The translations under genes and the position numbers were made by a program. 64,000 nt of DNA, from the NCBI GenBank assembly GCA_005768755.1, contig VAFL01000013.1, positions 47,421 through 111,420 on the forward strand, written 5' to 3'. Positions within the stretch are counted from its first letter, which is position 1. Each line of letters begins with the position of its first letter. Below the pieces are notes generated by a model that worked only from the letters and a program-made list of their open reading frames with translations, ran no database searches and was not told where the DNA came from. The DNA is from Paracoccus denitrificans (lineage in GTDB: Bacteria; Pseudomonadota; Alphaproteobacteria; Rhodobacterales; Rhodobacteraceae). This document shows, in pieces, positions 57,191-64,000 of the stretch.

Positions 57191-57805
57191 ATGCTGCAAA
57201 AGGGTTTGAGGCATGGACCGCCGGGACCGAACGGCATCCACCTCTGCGTGGACATGCAGAGAATGTTCGGGCCTGGCTATCCATGGGCGATGATCTGGCT
57301 CGAGCGCATCCTGCCCAAGGTTGTGGCTCTTTGCGCCCACAACCCGGCGCGAACGATCTTCACCCGGTTCCTGCCTCCCCCCTCGTCCGATCACGCCAGC
57401 GGTACCTGGCGCGCCTATTATCGGAAGTGGGAAGAGGTGACGCTGGACCGGATGGGGACCGAGGGCATCGCGCTCCTGCCAGTGCTGGAGGGTTTTGTGC
57501 CCCCGGCGCAGCTGGTAGACAAGACGGTCTATTCTCCATGGCATGATCCCGCGCTTCGGACGATCCTGAATCGGGGAGGGGTCGATACGCTGATCATCAC
57601 CGGCGGCGAGACCGACGTTTGTGTGCTGGCGACTGCACTGGGCGCGATCGATCTGGGCTATCGGGTCATCCTGATCGAGGATGCGCTGTGCAGTTCCTCA
57701 GATCGGACGCATGACAACCTGATCGACCTTTATGCCACGAGGTTCGACATCCAGATCGAGACATCGACGACGGAAGAGATGCTCGACTGCTGGCCAGGGG
57801 CATGA
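57191..57805 (+). CDS. Isochorismatase-family cysteine hydrolase
   Basis: 204 aa, ATG 7 bases after the chimera stop. The catalytic triad is visible: Asp in IHLCVDMQRMFGPGYPW, Lys in LVDKTVYSPWHDPAL, Cys in ITGGETDVCVLATALGAIDL. Members hydrolyse amides or vinyl ethers (nicotinamide, isochorismate, N-carbamoyl compounds). Genes of this type commonly sit next to katE in rhizobia and relatives, which supports a former katE operon here. Substrate unknown. Confidence 0.85.
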   Translation: MLQKGLRHGPPGPNGIHLCVDMQRMFGPGYPWAMIWLERILPKVVALCAHNPARTIFTRFLPPPSSDHASGTWRAYYRKWEEVTLDRMGTEGIALLPVLEGFVPPAQLVDKTVYSPWHDPALRTILNRGGVDTLIITGGETDVCVLATALGAIDLGYRVILIEDALCSSSDRTHDNLIDLYATRFDIQIETSTTEEMLDCWPGA

Positions 57806-57835
57806 TCATGAGTAACGCAAGCATCTCGGCGCGAC

Positions 57836-57860
57836 GGAACATTGTGGCGCGTCGGTCGTT
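57836..57860 (+). promoter_or_regulatory. EcfG-type promoter for first Ku gene
   Basis: GGAAC (57836-57840), 16-base spacer, CGTT (57857-57860), an exact consensus match. The expected start near 57867 precedes the ATG at 57898 and excludes the upstream Met at 57802. Confidence 0.75.
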
Positions 57861-57897
57861 GGCCTGGACGGATTCGCGACCGATCAAAGAGCAGCCC

Positions 57898-58710
57898 ATG
57901 GCACCGCGCACGTTCTGGAAAGGGTATCTCAAACTGTCGCTGGTGACCTGCCCGGTGACCATGTCTCCTGCGACCACCGACGCCGAGAAGGTGCGATTCC
58001 ACACACTGAATGCCAAGACCGGCAACCGGGTCGTCAGCCGCTATGTCGATAGTGTGACCGGAAAGGCTGTGCGCGAGGAAGATGAGGTGAAGGGCTATCC
58101 GCAAGGTGAGGATGAGTTCGTTCTACTGGAGGATGACGAGATCGAGAGCGTGGCCCTGGACAGTACGCACACCATCGACGTCGAAACCTTCGTCGCCGCC
58201 GACAGCATCGGTTGGATCTGGTATGACAAGCCGCATTACCTGGGTCCCTCGGACCGGATCGGCGAGGAAGCCTTTACGGTCATCCGTGAAGCAATGGCCG
58301 CGACCGATACGGTCGGCATCGCGCGCCTCGTCCTCTATCGCCGCGAACGAGCGGTGATGCTGGAACCACGCGGTAACGGCATCATCCTCTGGACATTGCG
58401 CTATGGCGATGAAGTGCGGGATCCGGACGATTACTTTGGCGACATCGGCCCGGCAAAACCCAAGCCCAGCCATCTGAAGCTGATCAAGGCACTGATTGCC
58501 GAGCGCAAGCAGAGCTGGGATCCTGAGATGGTGACGGACCCGGTTCAGAAAAACCTGATGGATCTGATTGCAGCGAAGAAGAAGGGCCGCAAACGCACCG
58601 GCAAGAACCGCAAGGCTTCCGAGCCGGAGACGGAGGCGAAAGAAAGCAACGTGATCAGTATAATGGATGCGCTAAAGCGCAGCCTGGCTGCCGAAAAAAC
58701 GACCAGCTAG
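57898..58710 (+). CDS. ku: Non-homologous end-joining protein Ku (first copy)
   Basis: 270 aa from the ATG at 57898. Ku core: RTFWKGYLKLSLVTCPVTMS, FHTLNAKTGNRVVSRYVDSV, VKGYPQGEDEFVLLEDDEIE, and TVGIARLVLYRRERAVMLEP. A basic tail (KKKGRKRTGKNRKA) would aid DNA binding and LigD contact. Ku forms a ring on broken DNA ends and recruits LigD. The gene converges on ligD with a 5-base gap; the promoter is of the general-stress type. Confidence 0.92.
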   Translation: MAPRTFWKGYLKLSLVTCPVTMSPATTDAEKVRFHTLNAKTGNRVVSRYVDSVTGKAVREEDEVKGYPQGEDEFVLLEDDEIESVALDSTHTIDVETFVAADSIGWIWYDKPHYLGPSDRIGEEAFTVIREAMAATDTVGIARLVLYRRERAVMLEPRGNGIILWTLRYGDEVRDPDDYFGDIGPAKPKPSHLKLIKALIAERKQSWDPEMVTDPVQKNLMDLIAAKKKGRKRTGKNRKASEPETEAKESNVISIMDALKRSLAAEKTTS

Positions 58711-58715
58711 TCAGG

Positions 58716-61244
58716 TTAAACCTTCAGCGCGCGGGCAGCTTTCCAAAAGCCTTCCCACGGGTCCGAGCGCAGGCTTTCGAGCCGGCTTGGGAGATTGTCG
58801 AGCTTGAAGTGCGTCGGTCCGATCTCGGGGCCGAGTTCCTCCCAGGCCAGCGGGGTCGACACGGGTGCACCGGGTCGCGCACGCGTCGAATAGGCCGCAA
58901 CGGCTGTGGCGCCACGCTGGTTTCGCAGATAGTCGATAAGGATCTTGCCCCTGCGCTTGGCCTTTGCGACCGTCGCCACATAGTCCGAGGGCGTATCCGC
59001 CGCCATTGCCTGTGCCATCGTCTTGCTGAAGCGCTTGATATCGGCCCAGTTCGCATGCGGTTTAAGCGGTGCCACCACATGGAGGCCTTTTCCGCCCGAC
59101 GTTTTGACGAAAGCAGCAAGGTTCGCGTCATGCAACCGATCCCGAAGCTCTCGTGAGGCGTTGATCACGCGATCCCAGGAGACCCCGTCACCGGGGTCGA
59201 GATCCATGATGATCATGTCAGGCTTTTCCCAATCCTCTAGGGTTGACCCCCAAGGGTGGATCTCCAAGGCTGCCGATTGCACGAGCGCGATCAACCCGTC
59301 CAGACTGTCGATGGCGATCAGGGGATCCGCGGGATCTTTCGGATCGGATACGGAGCGGATCTGATCGCTCATCCCTTTCCAGACATGTTTCTGGAAGAAG
59401 GACTGTCCCTCTATCCCATTCGGGCAGCGTAAAAGCGCAAGCGGACGGTTGACGACAAAAGGGGCCATATGCCTCCAGATCTGGTGGTAGTAGTCGGCCA
59501 GACCTTCCTTGGTGATGCCCGCGTCGGGCCAATAGATCCGGTCGGGATGCGTCAGCTTGATTGCAGGTCGTGGCGAGGTGTTCATCGATGTGTCCTCAGG
59601 GGCGGCTTCGCGGACGATCTCGGCTGCTGGCTTGTCTTCGCGCAGCCCCCGAAAGGACGCATGGCGCAGGTTGCCATCGATAGTCCAGGCGCGGAATTCG
59701 ACCTCGGCGACCAGTTCCGGGCGGACATAGCGAACCTTGTGGGCTTGATCAGCGGTAAGGGGTGCCTCGAACGGGCTTTCGTCGCTGCGCAGTTTCTCGA
59801 GTCGGTCAAAGAGAGCAGCGGCTGTCCGAGCAGAAAACCCCGTGCCGACGCGCCCGACATGCGTGAGGCCGCCATCTTCATAGACGCCCAGAACCAGCGA
59901 GCCGATGGCCCCTTTGGTCACTGTCGACGGGACATATCCACCAATCACGAACTCCTGCCGGGCCGAGCACTTTGACTTGACCCAGGCCTTGTTGCGTCCT
60001 TCGTGATAGCTGCTGGCGGCCAGTTTCGAAAGAATCCCCTCGAGGCTGAGGCGACAGGCATGCCGCAGGACCGTCGCGCCGCTTTCCTCGAAATGTTCGC
60101 TGTAGCGCAGCGGTTCACGCGCCCGGACAAAGATCTGTTCCAGCATCTCCTTGCGCTGCGTCAGAGGCAGGGCAGTCAGATCGTAGCCATCAAGATGCAT
60201 CAGGTCGAAGGCATAGAACAGGAATCTGTCGCTGCGCCCTTCGCCGAGATCGGCCTGCAAGGCGGAAAAGTCCGAGGCGCCGCTGTGGTTTTCAACGACC
60301 AGTTCACCGTCGATCAGGGCGGTGCCGATGGAAAGATCGGCCAAAGCGCCCGGAACAGCCTTGCCGAATTTATCGGTCCAGTCGAGGCCACTGCGGGTCA
60401 GCAGCGCGACCCGAGTGCCCTCGATCCGGGCTTGGAGACGGTAGCCGTCGAACTTGATCTCGTGAAGCCATCGATCCCCGGTCGGGGCCGAGGACGATGT
60501 TGAGGCCAGCATAGGTGGAAGAAAGTCAGGCAGACCGGCCTTTCGACTGCCCGTGACACGAGATGGATCGGGAAGGCGGATGTCGGTTTCATCTTCTGGG
60601 ACCGGGGATTGGTGCGGATCGGAAATACGGCGCCTGGTCTTGGCAGATGCTTTCCGCTCATGATGGTCCTTGCCGCCGGCTTCGGCAGCGACCCCGGCGA
60701 TGTCGCGTCCGGTCTTCACAGACAAAGGTTGGTCTTTGAGAATATCGCCCGCAGTCGCGGGTCGGGCGGCCTCGTCATCGGCCTTGATGAGCAGCCAGTT
60801 CTCACGCTTTTCGCCGGGCTTCCGCTGCATTCTGACCAGATGCCATCGCCCGCCCAGTTTTTCGCCCGAAAGCTCGAACTCCAGATGCCCTTTTGCATAG
60901 CCCTTGGCAGCATCCCCAACCGGCGCCCAGGTGCCGCGATCCCAGACAATTACGGTACCGGCGCCATAGGCACCTTGCGGGATGGTCCCCTCGAAATCGC
61001 CGTATTCCAGCGGGTGATCCTCGACATGAACAGCGAGGCGTTTTTCACCGGCAACTAGGCTTGGACCCCGCGTCACCGCCCAACTGCGCAGCACACCATC
61101 CATTTCGAGGCGAAGGTCGTAATGGAGGCGCCGGGCCGCGTGTTTCTGGATGACGAAGCTGTGGCCGCGCTTGCGGGCCTTGCGACCCTTTGGCTCGGGC
61201 GTGGCGGAGAAATCCCGCATTTCACGATAGGTGTTGAGAGGCAT
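58716..61244 (-). CDS. ligD: Multifunctional DNA ligase D (phosphoesterase-ligase-polymerase)
   Basis: 842 aa, full length, order PE-LIG-POL. Phosphoesterase: FVIQKHAARRLHYDLRLEMD (residues about 30-49). Ligase: nucleotidyl-acceptor Lys in HEIKFDGYRLQARIEG (about 265), then DGELVVENHSG and EGILSKLAAS. Polymerase/primase: LTHPDRIYWPDAGITKEGLA, catalytic MDLDPGDGVSW and FVKTSGGKGLHVVAPL. It processes and seals double-strand breaks together with Ku. It starts 3 bases after the second Ku gene, so both are one leftward transcript. Confidence 0.95.
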   Translation of the reverse strand: MPLNTYREMRDFSATPEPKGRKARKRGHSFVIQKHAARRLHYDLRLEMDGVLRSWAVTRGPSLVAGEKRLAVHVEDHPLEYGDFEGTIPQGAYGAGTVIVWDRGTWAPVGDAAKGYAKGHLEFELSGEKLGGRWHLVRMQRKPGEKRENWLLIKADDEAARPATAGDILKDQPLSVKTGRDIAGVAAEAGGKDHHERKASAKTRRRISDPHQSPVPEDETDIRLPDPSRVTGSRKAGLPDFLPPMLASTSSSAPTGDRWLHEIKFDGYRLQARIEGTRVALLTRSGLDWTDKFGKAVPGALADLSIGTALIDGELVVENHSGASDFSALQADLGEGRSDRFLFYAFDLMHLDGYDLTALPLTQRKEMLEQIFVRAREPLRYSEHFEESGATVLRHACRLSLEGILSKLAASSYHEGRNKAWVKSKCSARQEFVIGGYVPSTVTKGAIGSLVLGVYEDGGLTHVGRVGTGFSARTAAALFDRLEKLRSDESPFEAPLTADQAHKVRYVRPELVAEVEFRAWTIDGNLRHASFRGLREDKPAAEIVREAAPEDTSMNTSPRPAIKLTHPDRIYWPDAGITKEGLADYYHQIWRHMAPFVVNRPLALLRCPNGIEGQSFFQKHVWKGMSDQIRSVSDPKDPADPLIAIDSLDGLIALVQSAALEIHPWGSTLEDWEKPDMIIMDLDPGDGVSWDRVINASRELRDRLHDANLAAFVKTSGGKGLHVVAPLKPHANWADIKRFSKTMAQAMAADTPSDYVATVAKAKRRGKILIDYLRNQRGATAVAAYSTRARPGAPVSTPLAWEELGPEIGPTHFKLDNLPSRLESLRSDPWEGFWKAARALKV

Positions 61245-61247
61245 TGA

Positions 61248-62087
61248 TCAGCCCGCCTTGCGACCGGAGGAGGCAAGCCGGCGCCCCTGCTTCTTCTTCG
61301 CCGGCTTCTTGGCGGCCCGCTTGGCGCTTTCGCGCAGTGCCGCCATGAGATCCACCACAGTCTCGCGTTTTTCAGCCGGTCGCGATGTGGGTTTGCGGCC
61401 CTCGATCTTGGCGCGGACCAGTTCCTCCAGGGCTGCGTCATAGCGGTCATCGAAGTCGGCCGGATCGAACTGCCCGGTCTTCGTCTCGATGATGTGCTTG
61501 GCCAGATCCAGCATCTCGTCCTTGATCTTCAGCGCGGGGATATCCTGAAACATCTCGGCCGCGGGCCGAACCTCATAGTCGAAGTTCAGCGTGGAGGCGA
61601 CCAGGCCCGAGTCAGAGGACCGGATCAGCAACGTTCGCATGCGACGGAAGAGAACAGTCCGGGCGATGGCGACCGTTCGGGTTGCCTGTAGCCCTTCCCG
61701 GATCAGGACAAAGGTTTCGGCCCCTGAGGGGCTGGAGGGGGTGAGATAATAGGGCTTGTCGAAATAGACATCATCAACCTCTGCACAGTCCAGGAATGTC
61801 TCGACCTTCAGAGTCTTGTCACTGTCGGGAACCGTTGCCGCGATCTCCTCCGGATCGAGCAGAATGTGATCGCCGCCCGACAGCTCATAACCCTTCACCT
61901 GATCATCGCGCTCGACCAGTTTGCCGGTCTCGGCATCGACGAACTGGCGCTGTACCCGGTTTCCGGTCGCACGGTTGATCGTGTGAAAGGCGATGCGATC
62001 CGAGGTGGATGCCGCAGTGTACAGCGCAACAGGGCAAGCGAGTTCCGCGATCTGCAAGACGCCCTTCCAATTGGCGCGAAGTGCCAT
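61248..62087 (-). CDS. ku: Non-homologous end-joining protein Ku (second copy)
   Basis: 279 aa. Ku core: ANWKGVLQIAELACPVALYT, FHTINRATGNRVQRQFVDAE, VKGYELSGGDHILLDPEEIA. A long Lys/Arg/Ala tail (KRAAKKPAKKKQGRRLASSG) is more basic than in the first copy. The two copies are clearly diverged, so they were not produced by a recent local duplication. In rhizobia multiple Ku proteins form distinct pairs with LigD. An EcfG-type promoter lies 150 bases upstream. Confidence 0.93.
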   Translation of the reverse strand: MALRANWKGVLQIAELACPVALYTAASTSDRIAFHTINRATGNRVQRQFVDAETGKLVERDDQVKGYELSGGDHILLDPEEIAATVPDSDKTLKVETFLDCAEVDDVYFDKPYYLTPSSPSGAETFVLIREGLQATRTVAIARTVLFRRMRTLLIRSSDSGLVASTLNFDYEVRPAAEMFQDIPALKIKDEMLDLAKHIIETKTGQFDPADFDDRYDAALEELVRAKIEGRKPTSRPAEKRETVVDLMAALRESAKRAAKKPAKKKQGRRLASSGRKAG

Positions 62088-62237
62088 CGGTGCTATTCCT
62101 TCCCTGCCGTCTCAGACGCGCGTTTCACTGGTCGAGGGCGGCGCTCGTTCTAACCGGATCTGCGAGTGGATGACGCCTGTCTTTCGCGACTTTGTGCGTA
62201 TCTGGCATCAATCCGTTCCTTTGCAGCACATGGGCGC

Positions 62238-62262
62238 AACGCGGGTTCCCGTCGATTGTTCC
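62238..62262 (-). promoter_or_regulatory. EcfG-type promoter for ku2-ligD
   Basis: On the minus strand GGAAC (62262-62258), 16-base spacer, CGTT (62241-62238): exact consensus. The transcript leader would be about 145 nt. Confidence 0.7.
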
Positions 62263-62308
62263 CGACGGGTTCGAAGCGGCACAATGTCGGGGTCAGCCAA
62301 TTTCTTCT

Positions 62309-62333
62309 GGAACATCCGGGGCGCCTCCCCGTT
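62309..62333 (+). promoter_or_regulatory. EcfG-type promoter for Q/N-rich miniprotein
   Basis: GGAAC (62309-62313), 16-base spacer, CGTT (62330-62333): exact consensus, 52 bases before the ATG. It is divergent from the ku2-ligD promoter, 47 bases away. Confidence 0.75.
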
Positions 62334-62385
62334 CATCCGCCGCTGTACCGGTAACCGGATCAGCAGATCATAGGAGGAAAACGTT

Positions 62386-62580
62386 ATGGCAAATCAGAAC
62401 CAGAACAATCCCGACCAGACCGGCCAACAGAACCAGGGCCAAGGGGATCAGAACCAGCGGAATCAGCAGAACCAGGATCAGGGTGACACCATCGCAGAGC
62501 GGAACCAGCAGAACCGGGAAAATCAGCGTCAGGAAGGCCGGAAGGACCAGGACGACGGTCGCCAGAATGAGCGCCGCTGA
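62386..62580 (+). CDS. Q/N-rich low-complexity miniprotein
   Basis: 64 aa composed largely of Gln, Asn, Asp, Arg and Glu (NQNQNNPDQTGQQNQGQGDQ; RENQRQEGRKDQDD), with no hydrophobic core and thus probably disordered. AGGAGG lies 7 bases before the ATG and an exact general-stress promoter precedes it, which argues for a real gene. Similar hydrophilic miniproteins act as desiccation protectants or condensate formers; this is only an analogy. A hairpin at 62615-62638 follows. Confidence 0.65.
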   Translation: MANQNQNNPDQTGQQNQGQGDQNQRNQQNQDQGDTIAERNQQNRENQRQEGRKDQDDGRQNERR

Positions 62581-62614
62581 CGTTTGGGCTGACCCGTAAA
62601 TCGTGCCCCCCCGC

Positions 62615-62638
62615 GCATGGAGGTTCAGGCCTCCATGC
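62615..62638. terminator. Hairpin downstream of Q/N-rich gene
   Basis: Perfect 9-base arms GCATGGAGG / CCTCCATGC around TTCAGG, without a T-run. A second palindrome CCCCTTGCGCAAGGGG is at 62653-62668. Confidence 0.5.
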
Positions 62639-62668
62639 AACATGTGTAACCGCCCCTTGCGCAAGGGG

Positions 62669-62900
62669 TAATTTCAGAGCTGCTTTCCGCGCGTCACCGG
62701 GTGCTGACATGTGTCCGGCCTCTGATGCGGCCTTGGTCATGCCGCGGGCCCGTATGGTGTTCGAAGGTCGGGTCCAGATCAAAGCCGCGTGCTCGAAGGC
62801 ACTCTGTTGCACACTGGTTCTCCCGATCCCGTCTCACGACTGTTGCGCCAAACTGCTCCTTGCCCTCTTCCGCTCCGACGTCCTCGCGACCGACGGCTGC
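62669..62900. other. IS110 3'-flank, no gene
   Basis: Non-coding stretch between the Q/N-rich gene's palindromes and the transposase stop. It should contain the IS110 element's outer end and, if the element belongs to the IS1111 group, its bridge-RNA locus. No end could be fixed by eye. Confidence 0.4.
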
Positions 62901-63929
62901 TTACGCTGCCACGGCCGGAGACTGGTATACGCCACCGCGGGCCATCAAAGCCCAGACAATCCGCGCCATCTTGTTCGCCAGCGCGACTCGCACCAGCATC
63001 GACGGCTTGCGCGACAGCATGTTCCCCAGCCATGTGCCGGGTTGAGCTTCACGATGGACGTGGCGCTTGATGATCACGCTGTTGGCGCCAATGATCAGCA
63101 GCCGCCTGAGAGACCGCTCGCCCATCTTCGTCGTCGCTCCGAGGCGCTGCTTGCCACCGGTCGAGTGTTGCCTGGGCACCAACCCGAGCCAGGCTGCAAA
63201 ATCCCGGGCCTTCCGGAAGGTCTCGGGAGGCGGCGCAAGTGTCGCGATGGCCGTCGCGATCAGCGGGCCGATGCCCGGCACCGTCATCAGCCGTCGGGCG
63301 ACCTCGTTCTCTTTGGCGCAGCGTGAGATCTCGGCATCGAGCCTCCCGATCTGCGCCTCGAGGTGCGCCAAGGATCCGATCAGAACCTGCAGGGTGGCTG
63401 TCGCCTCGGCGGGCAACCCGCTCTCTGGATCCTCGACGATGGCGATCAGCTTCGAGGCATTGGCAGCACCCTGCGGCACAACCTGCCCGAACTCGGCAAG
63501 GTGACCGCGCAGGGCGTTGATCGCCTGGGTGCGCTGCCGGATCAGTAACTCGCGCACGCGGAACACCATCGCCGCCCCTTGGGTCTCTTCGCTCTTCACC
63601 GACACGAAGCGCATCGTCGGACGCTGTGCAGCTTCGCAAATCGCCTCGGCGTCGGCGGCGTCATTCTTCTGCCGTTTGACGAAGGGCTTCACGTAGGCCG
63701 GAGGGATCAGCCGGACCTCATGTCCAAGCTTGCCAATCTCTCGACCCCAGTAAAGTGCACCACCACAGGCTTCCATCGCCACGACGCAAGGCGGCAAAGC
63801 CTCAAAGAACCCCAGCACCTGCGTGCGCCGCAGCTTCTTCCGTAGCACCGCACCGCCTGCGGCGTCCGCCCCATGCACCTGGAACACATTCTTCGCCAGA
63901 TCGAGCCCGACCGTGATAATCTCCGACAT
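62901..63929 (-). CDS. IS110-family transposase
   Basis: 342 aa from the ATG at 63929 (AGGAGG six bases upstream); apparently complete. N-terminal DEDD/RuvC-like domain: IITVGLDLAKNVFQVHGADA, then CVVAMEACGGALYWGREIGK and RQKNDAADAEAICEAAQR (catalytic Asp residues). C-terminal Tnp_20 domain: LMTVPGIGPLIATAIATLAP, AAWLGLVPRQHSTGGKQRLG, with the Ser region following. IS110 recombinases are guided by a bridge RNA encoded in the element's non-coding end. Confidence 0.92.
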   Translation of the reverse strand: MSEIITVGLDLAKNVFQVHGADAAGGAVLRKKLRRTQVLGFFEALPPCVVAMEACGGALYWGREIGKLGHEVRLIPPAYVKPFVKRQKNDAADAEAICEAAQRPTMRFVSVKSEETQGAAMVFRVRELLIRQRTQAINALRGHLAEFGQVVPQGAANASKLIAIVEDPESGLPAEATATLQVLIGSLAHLEAQIGRLDAEISRCAKENEVARRLMTVPGIGPLIATAIATLAPPPETFRKARDFAAWLGLVPRQHSTGGKQRLGATTKMGERSLRRLLIIGANSVIIKRHVHREAQPGTWLGNMLSRKPSMLVRVALANKMARIVWALMARGGVYQSPAVAA

Positions 63930-64000
63930 GACCGTCCTCCTTTGTGGATCATCGCAGACCCACCTTGGCACAGAGATGCCGTCGGGGGGCGGTCACATCA
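63901..64000. mobile_element. IS110 element, transposase 5' side to window edge
   Basis: The 71 bases upstream of the transposase ATG belong to the element's other end, but the boundary may be beyond the window. No inverted repeat is expected, since IS110 elements usually lack them or have short subterminal ones. Confidence 0.4.

Noticed and set aside
62653..62668. CCCCTTGCGCAAGGGG as a recombination or operator site
   Set aside because: A single uninterrupted palindrome near a hairpin and an IS end; nothing assigns it a function.
1..64000. CRISPR arrays and tRNA or rRNA genes
   Set aside because: No regularly spaced direct repeats and no tRNA or rRNA signature were found while reading both strands.

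Overview
The window looks like a plasmid or chromid of an alphaproteobacterium, most likely a Rhodobacteraceae member (Paracoccus or a close relative). The evidence is high GC coding DNA, a repABC-type replication cassette, alphaproteobacterial general-stress (EcfG-type) promoter motifs, and debris of several insertion-sequence families. No rRNA, tRNA or CRISPR array was seen.

Layout. (1) 0-3.4 kb: peptide/nickel-type ABC uptake genes (substrate-binding protein, permease, start of the next gene) read leftward behind an XRE-cupin regulator with two perfect palindromic operators. (2) 3.5-9.1 kb: a decayed defence island. It holds the 3' end of a BREX pglX, an apparently intact GmrSD-type restriction gene, a pglZ whose 3' end has been replaced in frame by an IS66 transposase tail, an integrase fragment and an orphan ParD antitoxin. 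(3) 9.1-13.2 kb: repA-repB-repC read leftward, with a predicted counter-transcribed RNA between repB and repC and parS-like repeats. (4) 13.6-16.4 kb: a tyrosine recombinase, a FitAB/VapBC-type toxin-antitoxin pair, and a Tn3-family end that interrupts a TSUP permease gene.

(5) 16.4-42.8 kb: a large CoA-dependent catabolic region. Leftward genes encode a CitE-like lyase, a mesaconyl-CoA-type hydratase and an acyl-CoA dehydrogenase, behind a divergent LysR gene. A second block has a CaiB-type CoA transferase, DUF35 protein, thiolase-like protein, ADP-forming acyl-CoA ligase and IclR regulator reading left, and a MaoC hydratase, two acyl-CoA dehydrogenases, an SDR and a cyclase reading right. 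A third block has a pcaIJ-like CoA transferase, SnoaL-like protein, metallo-beta-lactamase-fold hydrolase, thiolase, acetyl-CoA hydrolase-type transferase and GST. A PcaR-like IclR gene and a branched-chain-type ABC importer (LivK, LivH, a LivM-LivG fusion, LivF) complete it. Three copies of a GTCC/GGAC palindrome link the PcaR-like regulator to the CoA-transferase operon, its own gene and the importer. The substrate is unknown; a branched or cyclic carboxylic acid is the best guess.

(6) 42.9-62.6 kb: a stress island. It contains an IS21 remnant, MgtC, a Crp/Fnr regulator, a seven-gene tightly overlapping glycoconjugate operon, a DUF892 protein, YqjD/YqjE-like membrane-stress proteins, YihY, an MgtC-catalase chimera, a cysteine hydrolase, a two-Ku/LigD end-joining module and a Q/N-rich miniprotein. 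Four exact and one near-exact EcfG promoters (GGAAC-N16-CGTT) sit in front of the glycoconjugate operon, the small membrane proteins, each Ku and the Q/N-rich protein, so much of this region is probably one general-stress regulon. (7) 62.7-64 kb: an IS110-family element. The most promising undescribed system is the glycosyltransferase / acyl-CoA-dehydrogenase-like / PIG-L deacetylase / methyltransferase operon at 44.7-51.6 kb.
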